Shown in pieces: positions 54,061-64,000 of a DNA stretch of 64,000 nucleotides. Source of the DNA: Lophius americanus (taxonomy: Eukaryota > Chordata > Actinopteri > Lophiiformes > Lophiidae). Location: positions 3,880,001 to 3,944,000 of the forward strand of contig JBBDHG010000097.1 of assembly GCA_037951165.1 (NCBI GenBank). The letters are read 5' to 3'. The notes beneath the pieces are model-generated. The model saw only the letters and a program-made list of their open reading frames with translations, was not told the DNA's origin and ran no database searches. The translations under genes and the position numbers were made by a program. Positions within the stretch are counted from its first letter, which is position 1. Every line of letters starts with the position of its first letter.

Positions 54061-55396
54061 GGATATCAGAAAACTTTTTTGCCTTTTTGTATGAAATCAT
54101 GATCCCTGAAAAATCGGGCATATAATCCTCTGTGTTCTTGGCTTCCACGTCCACCTCGGAATGGTCGTGTTAACGCGATAACTCAAAAAATAGTTCACGG
54201 ATCATTTTCAAATTGCATCGTAAGAACTTCTTCTTAATGGACTAATTAAGATGGACTAATTTTGGGAGAGGTCGGTTGTACATTTCCAACATGAGTGTGA
54301 GTTTTATTAGCACAAGTGTTTAAGTCATAATTTCTAAACTGTTGGTCTGATTTAGTTAATTTCATTCATTTCAATTCAATTTGGTGCATACAAATTAACT
54401 CAAGCAGATTTGTCCTGTTTTTATATTAGTTTTTAACCCTTTTGGGAACTTTTTTTGGGAAAAAATACCGTCGACATAACTTACATGTAATTTCAGGAGT
54501 TGGATTACATGGATTGTACAACGCAGGGATTTGGGGATTTACCGTCGGGATAACAACATAGGCCTAATTAAAAATGTTGTGTTTACTCTGGTTGTTGTAA
54601 GAAACAAAAGTGGGTCATGAAATGGGGAACCTTTTTAGAATTACAACCCTGGCTTTCTCAGCATGGAGGCTGATATTTATGGCTGTGAATTTTCACAGGA
54701 TAGGGAAGGAAGAACTGGAGGGAGGAGAAAATGGGAGGCACAGGATGAACACAGGAAGGAAGGAATTGGACGGGACAGGGTGGGAGTGGAGACAAATGGC
54801 AAACGGGTGCGACAGGAAGGAAGGAGAACATGCTGGAGGTGCTGGAGGGATTGCTGAGCATGCAGGGGTTTATGTTACAGCGGCACATTGATCCAGTGAA
54901 TCAATCTGTCTGGATTCCTCATTTCATTTTTAATGAGAGCTCAATGTTTTCCAGGTCTCAACAGCTTCTCTGGTTTCCTTTACCTTCCCTCGCAAACTAT
55001 AACCTTGTAGGAGTTCTGCTTTGTGGAAGGTTGAGAAATTCCTGTCTCTCATAAAACGATTGTATTTTGGGATTTTAGCATTGAAACATTAAAGGAGGAC
55101 ATGAATGTTGTTCTTTTCAACATTGGCTATTTGAAAGGGACTCTCAAATTATAATATAGTTATATTAAATTTTAGAATCAGGAGTTAACAAGAAAATGAT
55201 TTGGCAGTCTTTGCATTTATATTTATAAATATATATATATATATATAAAGCAATTCAGCATGTAAAAACAAAATAAAGCAGAGTGGATTATAATAAACAC
55301 ATGTAGAACAACAGAAAACAACACCAAAACACCTGAGAAGGGGATTCAGAAGGCCCCGCCAACAAAGTGGCGTAGACAATAGCATCCTCATACGGT
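54061..55396. other. Intergenic stretch with no recognised feature
   Basis: Contains a purine-rich GGAAGGAAGGA-type segment (54700-54850) and a TA run (55222-55247). Open frames here (such as 54610-54891) look like chance frames of the purine-rich text. Confidence 0.6.
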
Positions 55397-55990
55397 TCAG
55401 TTAAATCTAGAGCAGGTGAAGCCAGCCTCGAATAAAGCAATGAAAGGATCTGGATTAATCTGTGAGCCAGTTATTGCTGAGAATGTGTTCAAAATGTCAT
55501 TCCAGAACTCACTTAGAGATGGGCAAAACCAAAACACATGTGTGTGATTTTCCCAGGGACTGGTTACATTGCAGAATATTTGGGCTCCCATCTCTATGAA
55601 TTGTAATTAATCTGGCCTTGGTCCAATCACTTCTGTGTATAATTTTATACTGAAGAACTCCATGTCGAGCTCAAATAGATGAAGTGCAGACCTTTTTGAG
55701 GGCATTTTCACATACGTCAACAGACATTTCTTTCCACTTTTCCTCTTCCCATTTCGAATTGAAATGTGCTTTACTGCGGTTGACTGTAAGGAACAGATTC
55801 ATCTACAGATTATTGTTAAAATACCTTTCAAAGTAGAGAGTGGATTAAGAAAACTAACAAATTGTGTCACATCAGGAAAAGCAGGAAATTGAGGAAAACC
55901 TAGTGGATGTAACTTTGGATCTGCAAAAATCTCAATATCTATCTGTCCTATGGGAAACTTGAATAATTTCGCTGTCCTCTCACTGATTGT
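55397..55990 (-). mobile_element. L1-like LINE ORF2 3' fragment
   Basis: The reverse-strand frame 55591-55397 contains TSPWENHTHVFWFCPSLSEF followed by WNDIL, which matches the C-terminal zinc-knuckle (zf-RVT) pattern of LINE ORF2 proteins (H-x-FW-x-CP-x-L-x-x-FW). Further decayed sequence continues to about 55990. Confidence 0.65.
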
Positions 55991-56909
55991 TTTTATTTAA
56001 TATTTTGTTGTTTTTTTATTTAATAATTTAATATAGTTTTTAAATTTTATACATTATTGATTTTTGCTCACATTTGCTGATAATCTAAAGTTTTGGAGAA
56101 TTAATGTCATTCCTTCTGCTCATTTTGGAAAATAAAATTTCTGGCACATACAAAGACTTTGCGAATTGCAAGAATTGCATTCGTTGTTTATCGCTGTAAG
56201 TTGTCGCGGCTGCATACTTACAATAAAGTTTATGTACCTTTTAAATGGTTTCTGTATCCTGGGGGACACAGTCACCTGAGAAGCTGTAGAAGATGAGGAA
56301 GGTGTGGGTATGCAGATGGCCAGTGTGAGGATGGTCACAGCAGCAGTGACAATTTTCATCGGTAGCTCTAGTGATGAAGCAGAGGACGGAGCAACCAGAA
56401 TAAACATGGGAAGATGTTTAGATAATGATAAGAGCAGTATACCAAATTATGATGTTACAGTTTTATTTAAGCACGTGTCTACAATAAAGCATGATGGGTG
56501 GTACAGTGATGTGTGTGAGGGTTAAGCTTTGCATTGTCACAGTGGTCAAACGCTGCCGAAAGGAAACTGGAGCTGCAAAGGGGAGATGTTATTACACTAA
56601 CTAAAGTAATATGTGTTGTTTATAAATGTTAGTTGCTGGTTTTTATTCAAAAATTAGATTTTTTTCCAGCTTTCAAACATGTAAAGAACTATGTTTTAAA
56701 AGTGACACAAACTATTAAAGTCTAAATGGGTTGTAGCTCTTCGGAGATACAGAATGTTTATTCGAAGACAAAAGTTGTTCCTTTAATAAAGACAGAAAAT
56801 TGCATAATTCGGGCCTAGATACATTAAAATTTGTTATTAATTAATTATCGAAAATATTTATGTGCTTGCCCACTTAAGTTATTAAAAAAAAATGATATAG
56901 TACCTAAGT
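55991..56909. other. Region upstream of stx10
   Basis: A/T-rich, no repeats identified. A short frame pair near 56120-56520 (on both strands) has no recognisable domain. Confidence 0.5.
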
Positions 56910-56938
56910 GCGCATGCGCGTGAGTTCAGGCGGAAGTG
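56910..56938 (+). promoter_or_regulatory. stx10 core promoter: NRF1 and ETS motifs
   Basis: A perfect NRF1 palindrome GCGCATGCGC (56910-56919) and an ETS/GABP site GGCGGAAGTG (56929-56938) lie 8 to 36 bases before the start codon. This pair is typical of TATA-less housekeeping promoters and implies a very short 5' UTR or a start very near the ATG. Confidence 0.65.
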
Positions 56939-56945
56939 AAGCAGC

Positions 56946-56980
56946 ATGTCGCTTGAAGACCCTTTTTTCGTTGTGAAGGG
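56946..56980 (+). CDS. stx10: stx10 exon 1 (coding part)
   Basis: ATG at 56946 with G at -3 (context GCAGCATGT). Encodes MSLEDPFFVVKG with the last glycine codon split (GG|GTAAGA). No upstream in-frame start was seen that is compatible with the family. Confidence 0.93.
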
Positions 56981-59900
56981 GTAAGAAATTAATAAATTAG
57001 TTCCCAAAACTCAGTGATACTTCAAAGTAATAAATGAGTTACACATTCAAGCTAAGGTGGAGAGTCAGGTAGTCTTTCGTCAATGACAAGGTTTTAATAG
57101 CAAAGTTATCTAGGCGCATAGCCAGCTAGCATTAGCTGCTGCTATCAGAGGTTATCCAGACTAACTAACCATAACTACGTAAATCACGGACTACCTCACA
57201 AAGTTATCGCAATAATATGTGTGTTTAATTTGTTGAACTCCTTGTTTGCGGCCGAACTCTTGCACGGACGTTTTCTAGTGGAGTTTTTAAGTGAGAGGAC
57301 GACACTAAAGCTAGCTTTTGTGTGTGTTTTGGTTAGACAGGGGCGTAGCCGAGCTCAGGGAGCTCAGGGTGAAGAGGAGAAGCAGGTGTCTCCCTGTTGG
57401 AGGCAGCCAACTAACTGTTTATGTTTTCTTTGTTTGAGTCCAGGGAGGTGCAGAAGGCCCTCTCTCGTGCCCGGAGCCTGTTTGAGAGATGGGAGGAACT
57501 GTTGCAGGATGGGACCCAGGTGAGTAGTTCTCCACCTCCTCCTCAACTTACCTCAGCTGACCTGAGCCAGCATTACTAGAGCTTTCACAATTATGACATT
57601 TTATCTGACAATTAATCGTCGTTCAGAGATAATTGCGATTGATGATTTAATTGTCTCTTTTTTTGTTTAAATCCCACAATTGAATGGTAAATGTCCAATC
57701 AAATTTTGGTGATACAAATACACACGAGGAAGAACATGTATTGTCAGTGAACAGGTAAAATGTACCAGGTATGTTTTACTTAATAAACTTTTTTTACTTA
57801 TTAAACTTTAGTACTTTGTACTGTTGGTCAAATTTGTTAGGCATTTCTTTAAATGCTGCTTATTCAACTGTATTGAATGGGAGCATTATTTGGCTATTCA
57901 CCTCGTAATCCTGTTGTTTAATGTATGCCAACTGATGCTGTCACATTTATATTGTAATCTGAAAGGAGGCTTGAGGCTGAGTATATTTTTCGAGGGCAAT
58001 TAAATATCTACAGAACAGGGGCCAACGACTGGCTCCTTATTTTTATTTTCAAACTTATTTAAGATCCAGTGATGTCATGTCAATTCACTTACATTGACTT
58101 ACAATCAAAGTTATTATGGTCTATTCAAATCAAGCAGACATTGAGTTTTTCCAATGGCGGGTAGGCCATCTGTATCCTTGGACACAAAATCTCCCTTTTT
58201 GTTTTTTATTTGTAAAACATTTCATAAAACACACTTCTGTCATCTATATATTTCTGTTTGTTTGTTTCATAGGTCAGCCGTGACGAGCTGGACTGGAGTA
58301 CCAATGAACTGAGGAACTGTCTGCGGGCCATAGACTGGGACCTGGAGGATCTCAGTGAGACCATCAGTATCCTTCACACAGAACATAATAATTTATATGG
58401 CAAGTGTTATGTCAACAAAACATAGGTACTCAAATACAATCCGAAGACAGGGGCACATAAAACTCTGGACATTGACAATAAAAAGACAACAGAAAAACTA
58501 TAAAAGGTCCATAAAAGACAATAAAAGAAGAAGGAACGGCACATAACATAAAAACTCGTTTGTAAAAGTTGGTTTTAAGAGGTGATTTAAAAGAGGTCAC
58601 TGATTTTGTAACCCGTATCTCGTCAAGCATGTTTTTCTAAAGCTGCGGGGCCCTAATGGCAAAGGCATCTTAAGATTTAATAGCCAGAAGAGCCCAACCT
58701 GAGGATCTAAAGCTGCGGGCTGGCTCCTATTTCAGCATTTCTCTCATGTAGTCAATAGTCAGACCCAGGCATGCTTTAAAGGTGATCAGTAAAATCTCAA
58801 TTCTAAAACATACAGGGTGCCAGTGGGGAGATGCAGATTCAGAAGGACTGAAGTGATGTGATGTTGTCTATTAAACCAGAAAGAAGCTGTGTTCTGAACT
58901 AGGGTATTTTGTTTTATGCAAGACAGGAGGCAGTTGCTGTAATCTAACCTGGAGAATATGACTATTGTTATTGTATAAGGAAAATTAGTTGGAGGAACTT
59001 TTTTGATATTTTGAGTCAAATATTACTCAAGGTTTTTGGAGTTGGGCTTTATGTTGGTCGAAAGAGGAACGAGACTGAACGAGTGTTTTGGATGCAATGA
59101 ATATCGTTTTTATTCTTTCGCTTTCAGAGCTGTTAAGTTGGAGGAAATTTGTACAATCCATCAGTGGACATTACTTTGACAATGTAGGGAAGCAGCCCGG
59201 CTCCTTGGGTCACATGTTCCCAGGACAAGTTTAATCTGTTTGTTGTGGCAGTGATATTAAACATTTAGGTTTTTGAATGATTTGGCGGAAAGGGAGCACG
59301 TCGAAGAAAAATTAAATGGGACCTTAAATTGAACCTTGTGGCACACCACAGGGAATGTGGGTTTTGGAAAAGGGGCAATTGCCTTTCGTGACCGATCAAA
59401 TGGTTCTTTCTAAAAGATAATGGAAAAAAAAATGAGCTTAGCGTTAACATTTTCTGGAAAAAAAATGCATTTTTATGAGCATTTTCCATTTCAAATCAGA
59501 TTTCCTCCTTAAATCTTTTTAGCAGTTGTAACCTAATGTAATGAAATGCATGAAGGATGAACAGATAAATATGGTGTGTCCGTTGGTCCTTAACTGACTC
59601 AGATATCGTGGAGTCCAACCCAGGGAAGTTCAAACTGGGTGACATGGAGCTTCAGGAGCGGAGAGACTTTGTGGAGCGGACCAGGAAATCTGTCCAGGTA
59701 AAATCCAATTTTAAGTGAACTAATGTCACTGCCGAAGGATTTCAATGACAATCAGTTGACTTATTTATAATTTTAAGGCCAATTTGAACTCTAAATGTAA
59801 GAGTACAAAGGTATATAATCCACACGTTACGGTGTGTCCAATGAGCACAGACCAACAAGTACATCATTAGCTCTGAGTTTGATGTTGCTTTACTTACATC

Positions 59901-62066
59901 GTATGTCCGCACATCCATCTCTGTCACAATTTTTGTTGTTGTCTAAACCTTTTAGTCTTCACTGCCACCTTGGGGATGTATTGATGCCAACATAAAGCAC
60001 ATATGGAAGTATGTGGCCACTGACGGATACACCATTTGAAATTTTCACATGTCATTTTTCATACGTATTTTAAAGGCCTACTCCCCTGCTAAGATCTGAG
60101 TCCTCTAAACCAACTAACTAACGAAAAATGTTAAAAATATTATATACGAAATCAAACCCCCAAAAATAATAAATAAAATATAAAAATCAACAGCCATTTT
60201 GAGATTCAAACACAGATTTCCTGGGTGAGAGTTGACTGACAGCACACTTACTCCAGATCTGTGTTAAATAGCAATAATATTTTATACTCAAATAAAGGGT
60301 ATACGCACGCATGTGACCTCACCAATCCCCCTGACGACTAAACTTAGTAGCCTTTTTTTCAAATTATGTCAAAATGCTTTGCAGTCCAGATGGAAACCCC
60401 CTGCCGTCTAGATTTGGGCCGCAGGCCACAAGGTGTCTTTTGGTGATTTTTCCGTCCTTTGATTGTAGTAGAATTGATATCTTCTTTTTGTGTTTGCAGG
60501 AGATGAAGGATCAGTTGTCCAGTCCTTCTGCTGTGGCTCAGGCTGAGAAGAAGAACAGAGAGGTTGGTGGATGTTTAAACACTTACCTTAGTATGTATAT
60601 AATAGATTTACTGTGTAAAATGCCATCAATGTAACTACGACATATTATCGGGCAGAGAAAGCCTTATGAAGTTTTATTTCTACACTGGGTGGATTTTAAA
60701 ATGAACCCCTTAAAAATATTACATGATGCGCCAAGCTGAGCCGACATCAAATTTTAAATTCCTTACCTGATTACTACTACTACAAGTATGACAATAAAAC
60801 TCTTTTCATTGGAAATTCACCTTGAGTCCAGGTGAAACATAAAATCCGTGGACAACAATCTCACGCAAGATATTGATGGAGGAAAGGAGGAAAGACCAAT
60901 GCTGATGTTTCGTTACCTACGCTAACTGAGGCCTAGTTTATGAAACACCATGTAAAGCTAATCTTGCCCATGGCAAATAGTGAAAGGCACCGCTGGTGCC
61001 TTCTAACATTCAGATGGTGCTAGACAGATGCATCCAGTATAATCAAACCGATTTGACTCGAGCTGTGAGAACTCATTGCAGCAAGCCACCAATGACGCTT
61101 GGCAAGAAAGGGGGATTGCACACCATCCTGATGAAACGTCACTATTAAACTGACAAATAAGCGGCGAGAGAAAAAGGCAACATAAACACAGAGGCTAAAA
61201 AATGTGTCTTTTATGTGCTTTTGACTATGGACACATGTCCACATTTAAATTGGGCATGTCAATATCAGATGTAATAATAATAATAATAATAATACATTTA
61301 ATTTATAATGCACTTTACATTTGGATCAAATCTCAAAGAGCTAGATGTGGACCACTTAGCAGTGGGAGAAGACCTGGTCTGAAGATGTATGTAGAGGGAT
61401 GATAGAGGCTGCCATGCAAGCCACCACCTGCTCAAGGACTTTGCCATGTGGCCGAGGATCGAACCAACGATCCTCAGATAAGTGGATGATCACTATACCA
61501 ACTCCTTGAAACACTGCAGAAATGGTTCAGGATCTGCTTTTCAAACCAGTTTGAAGAGCACAACAGTTAGTTCAAGGTGTTTAGTTGGCATCCGGATCTA
61601 GATCTCAATCCAATCCTGCATCCGTGGGATGTTCTGGACAAACAAGTCCGATTCACGGAGGCCCCATCTCACAACTTCCAGGACATAAAAGATCTCCTGT
61701 TAATGTGTTTTGTACCACAGCATACTTTCAGAAGTCTGCAGGAATCGTGCCTCAATGGGTCAGAGCGTTTTTTTCAACAAATTGGAGAGCTACATAATAT
61801 TAGGCAAGTGGTCATAGTGTTATGGTTGGTTGGTATTACCTGCCATTGCTAAGGATGGTTTAATGTCTTATCTTAAAGTTTCCTTCAGCCTCGTCAGGAT
61901 TCATGTGTTCCGGCTCATATGCACATTTCTTTTCTGCTAACGCCAAGTTTTGTGTTTTTGTGTCAACCAGGCTATTCTGATTCCTTCAGGACCGGACCGG
62001 TCAACAGGTCTGGAGGCTCATATGGCAAATTCCCGGTACATTGAGGACCAACAGGAAGAGCAGCAG
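56946..62066 (+). CDS. stx10: Syntaxin-10 (t-SNARE of the trans-Golgi/endosome), 3' partial
   Basis: Exons 56946-56980, 57444-57519, 58273-58366, 59603-59697, 60500-60562 and 61971-62066 join in frame to 153 residues. Syntaxin 6/10 family proteins act in endosome to trans-Golgi transport. Visible blocks: MSLEDPFFVVKGEVQKALSR, FERWEELLQDG, ELDWSTNELRNCLRAIDWDL, EDLSETI, IVESNPGKFKLGDMELQERR, DFVERTRKSVQEMKDQLSSP, SAVAQAEKKNRE and SRYIEDQQEEQQ. This is the N-terminal three-helix domain and the linker. SLEDPFF, NPGKFKL, LQER..FVER and SP.AVA resemble STX10 more than STX6. The SNARE motif and C-terminal membrane anchor are not within the window. All introns are GT-AG. Confidence 0.92.
56981..57443 (+). 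other. stx10 intron 1
   Basis: 463 bases. No repeat elements were recognised. Confidence 0.85.
57444..57519 (+). CDS. stx10: stx10 exon 2
   Basis: The exon is 76 nt between TTGAGTCCAG and CAG|GTGAGT. Encodes EVQKALSRARSLFERWEELL and QDGTQ, helix A of the N-terminal domain. Confidence 0.93.
57520..58272 (+). other. stx10 intron 2
   Basis: 753 bases. Contains a short ATTAATCGTCG hAT-like remnant near 57610; otherwise no recognisable element. Confidence 0.8.
58273..58366 (+). CDS. stx10: stx10 exon 3
   Basis: The exon is 94 nt after TTTCATAG. Encodes VSRDELDWSTNELRNCLRAI and DWDLEDLSETI, with one base of the next codon. The donor is A|GTATCC. Confidence 0.92.
58367..59602 (+). other. stx10 intron 3, with dispersed repeat
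   Basis: 1236 bases. 58420-59490 resembles an old teleost interspersed repeat (GTTGCTGTAATCTAACCTGG, TAAAATCTCAATTCTAAAAC) of uncertain class. No coding content. Confidence 0.6.
59603..59697 (+). CDS. stx10: stx10 exon 4
   Basis: The exon is 95 nt after TGACTCAG. Encodes IVESNPGKFKLGDMELQERR and DFVERTRKSVQ, helix C of the N-terminal domain. The donor is CAG|GTAAAA. Confidence 0.94.
59698..60499 (+). other. stx10 intron 4
   Basis: 802 bases, A/T-rich. No element was recognised. Confidence 0.8.
60500..60562 (+). CDS. stx10: stx10 exon 5
   Basis: The exon is 63 nt after GTTTGCAG. Encodes EMKDQLSSPSAVAQAEKKNR and E. The phase is 0/0 and the donor GAG|GTTGGT is non-optimal. Confidence 0.93.
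61290..61500 (-). repeat. LINE-tail-like sequence followed by dispersed repeat
   Basis: 61290-61345 is the reverse complement of the tail at 19700-19740 (ACTTTGAGATTTGATCC). The rest resembles 33100-33245 (GATCGAACCAACGATCC, AAGTGGATGATC). Confidence 0.5.
61505..61840 (+). mobile_element. Tc1/mariner-like 3' fragment
   Basis: CACTGCAGAAATGGTTCAGG, CCAATCCTGCATCCGTGGGA, GACAAACAAGTCCGATTCAC and the TIR-like end GTCATAGTGTTATGG follow the 3' half of the element at 50930-52026. The 5' half is missing. Confidence 0.7.
61971..62066 (+). CDS. stx10: stx10 exon 6
   Basis: The exon is 96 nt after GTCAACCAG. Encodes AILIPSGPDRSTGLEAHMAN and SRYIEDQQEEQQ. The SRYIE.QQ.QQ block leads into the SNARE motif in the next exon. 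The donor is CAG|GTAGAT. Confidence 0.92.
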
Positions 62067-64000
62067 GTAGATGAGTGCAAAAGTCTGAAAGTCAAAACAA
62101 AGGTGAAAGAAAAGGGAGTCATAATGAAAAGAGGAAAACGAGTTCAGTTTCATATTTTCTAATTCAACAAATTTATTTGGAAATTCTGCTACATGACTAT
62201 TTTTAAGCGTTTAACATTGTGCCATGGGACATTTACTTACATTAACTTAGTTACTCACATTAACATGTCATGTAAAAGAATTCTCTTGAAATTGAAAACG
62301 GGAAGTGAAAAGAGGAAATGAAACTACCCTGTTCTAAATTGTGGGCATGTCCCCTGGCGATAAGCCCAGAAGAACTTTCTCAAGCTAAGTGTGTTCAGTG
62401 TTGGTCAGTTTTTCAGTGGTACTGATATTAAATTCTTGCTTTGCTGTCCCTTACTAATGCTATACAGTGTGTATAAAACGTCTCCTTGACACTGTTAGAA
62501 TGTCATGATGTAGAAAAAGGGACCAAGATAAATAATTTCAGAACTTTTCCCAACATTCTTTAATTTAATTAATTAATTAATTATTATTTAAGTGATTATT
62601 GGTTTTAAATTTATTTATTTTTTTCTATATTTTTCCCCAATGTTAATGCAACGTATAACCTATACAATTCAAATAAATTTGGGGGGATAAAATATAAAAT
62701 AATGCGGTGGTTCAAGAAGTTTGCACGCCCATAAGTATGTGGCTGTGTTCAGAATTAACCAACCACATTCAAGCTCATGATAAATAGTAATCAGTACAAA
62801 TTGTTGACATTACGTTTCATCTGAAAGCAAATGCTGCAAAGAACAATCAGTTTATCAAACTGATCTCATTGTTGAAAGATATCAGTCGGGTGATGGAGCA
62901 TTAAATAGAAATATATCGCATTAATGTCGCATTAATATATAAATACCATGGAACAAAGTGAAGACAGTCATCAACAAGTGGAGAACATATGACACAACAG
63001 AGACATTAGTAATAACTGGACCTCCCTTTAAAATTGACAAAAAGAAAAATGAAAACGACAACATTAAAGTAGCTGCAGGAATTTCTGTCAAGTACTGGGA
63101 TGCATTTCAGAAAGCAGGTTTAACTCTGACTTAGTTTAGCCTGAGGTGAGGGAAACTCTGGGTTTTCCATTCCAGAAAATGAGGCAAGTTGAACAATGAG
63201 TCAGTTAGCAGTCAGTAAACTACTCTGTGAACATAACCTGCTGGTTGGCAGCTTTTCATCAACAATCCCTGTGTTTGTTCCTGACCCTTCCTTCTTCTGA
63301 CCCTTAAACAGAGCTGATAGATGTGATGTGCCTGTCAATCATTTATCATAGTAGGTTTACGTTGGGAGAGGACTGAGAGACCCAGATTGAACCTGCTTTC
63401 ATTCCAGGATTTATCTGAATGACATTCTCCAAACGTACTTCTCAGAACATCTCACACTATAGATATGTTCTCACGTACAAGCTTCCAGATAGAGGCTTTT
63501 TTCTACATCGGTGAATATCTGATATTAACGCTACTAAAAAAATAACCACTGGCTGATATTATAAATATATTTTAAACCAGGTAGGTTAGCATAGGTGTAA
63601 TCGTGAACCAATCTGCCATCAATCAAGTTTATTTGGGTCGGGGGTCAGGGTGTAGTTCAAGCAAAAAGGGTGGACAAAATCGTCTTTGTTAATTTTTATT
63701 CTGCTTTCAATTGTGCTTAGTGCCCTTAAGTGAAAATAAAACTCCGTTCATCATACCACCGTGTTTACACACAATAGTCAGATGAAATGTAGTAAAAACG
63801 TGTTGATACACTCACTCAGGCAGCTATTTTCTCCTACGTTAGTTTTCTCCCCTTCTTTGATGACGCAGTGTTTCTGTTTTTCTAAAGAGCTTCTCATTTA
63901 AAAGCATTACGGCAGGAGGAGTGACGAAATTTACATCATTTGTTTTCGTTGTGCAAAATACCTCCATTCAAAATACCTAATTATGTCATCACATACGGTA
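62067..64000 (+). other. stx10 intron 6 (to window edge)
   Basis: No SNARE-motif exon was found up to the edge. 62560-62700 is A/T-rich, 62750-63110 is a Tc1 fragment, and 63095-63420 (AGAAAGCAGGTTTAACTCTG, GGGTTTTCCATTCCAGAAAA) resembles an abundant Harbinger/hAT-type non-autonomous fish repeat. Confidence 0.7.
62750..63110 (+). mobile_element. Tc1/mariner fragment (third family)
   Basis: AAAGTGAAGACAGTCATCAACAAG (62957 onward), GACACAACAGAGACATTAG, GGACCTCCCTTTAAAATTGA and GCAGGAATTTCTGTCAAGTA follow the transposase start region of a Tc1 family. Truncated and frameshifted. Confidence 0.65.

Larger units (their letters stand above)
60563..61970 (+). other. stx10 intron 5
   Basis: 1408 bases. 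Contains (AAT)n near 61275-61294, a LINE-tail and dispersed repeat piece (61290-61500) and a Tc1-like fragment (61505-61840). Confidence 0.8.

Noticed and set aside
54610..54891. Gly/Glu-rich open frame
   Set aside because: It lies in a purine-rich low-complexity segment, open on both strands, without domains or splice context.

Overview
The window is vertebrate DNA, almost certainly from a teleost fish, and probably a percomorph. Genes are split by GT-AG introns with vertebrate-like exon sizes. The non-coding part is dense in (CA)n/(TG)n microsatellites, minisatellites and decayed Tc1/mariner, hAT-like, BEL/Pao and LINE copies of types common in teleosts. No bacterial features, CRISPR arrays, rRNA or convincing tRNA genes were seen.

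Three protein-coding genes can be supported. (1) 80-28430 (+): the last 11 coding exons (human exons 37b to 47 by homology) of cacna1a, the pore-forming alpha1 subunit of the P/Q-type Cav2.1 calcium channel. They encode the EF-hand-adjacent alternative exon, the pre-IQ and IQ calmodulin-binding region, the histidine-rich segment, the RIM-BP-binding proline motif and the terminal DDWC PDZ ligand; 688 residues are recovered. (2) 47339-47863 (-): ier2, a single-exon immediate-early gene of 174 residues. (3) 56946-62066 (+): the first six coding exons of stx10, a syntaxin-6/10 family t-SNARE (153 residues); its SNARE motif and membrane anchor lie beyond the window. The order cacna1a, ier2, stx10 is the same as human 19p13, so this is an old conserved block.

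Layout: 1-28 kb is the cacna1a 3' half, with introns full of repeats. 28.4-46.8 kb is gene-poor intergenic DNA with transposon remnants, a strong G-quadruplex motif and CTCF-like motifs. 46.8-50 kb is ier2 plus a proximal CRE/TATA promoter and, about 2 kb upstream, a compact cluster of two perfect CArG boxes and CRE sites. 50-56.9 kb is mostly transposon remnants. 56.9-64 kb is stx10.

No wholly new system was found. The most interesting signals concern splicing of the cacna1a tail. A GGCAG tandem acceptor at the last exon switches between a long tail and an immediate stop codon. A (TG)n tract lies against the acceptor of a mutually exclusive exon. There is also a NAGNAG acceptor, a 21-bp duplication that duplicated an acceptor, and a TTG/CTG repeat next to the last exon, which itself lacks the mammalian polyglutamine tract. 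A second group concerns ier2: a CArG/CRE cluster flanked by minisatellite arrays in opposite orientation.
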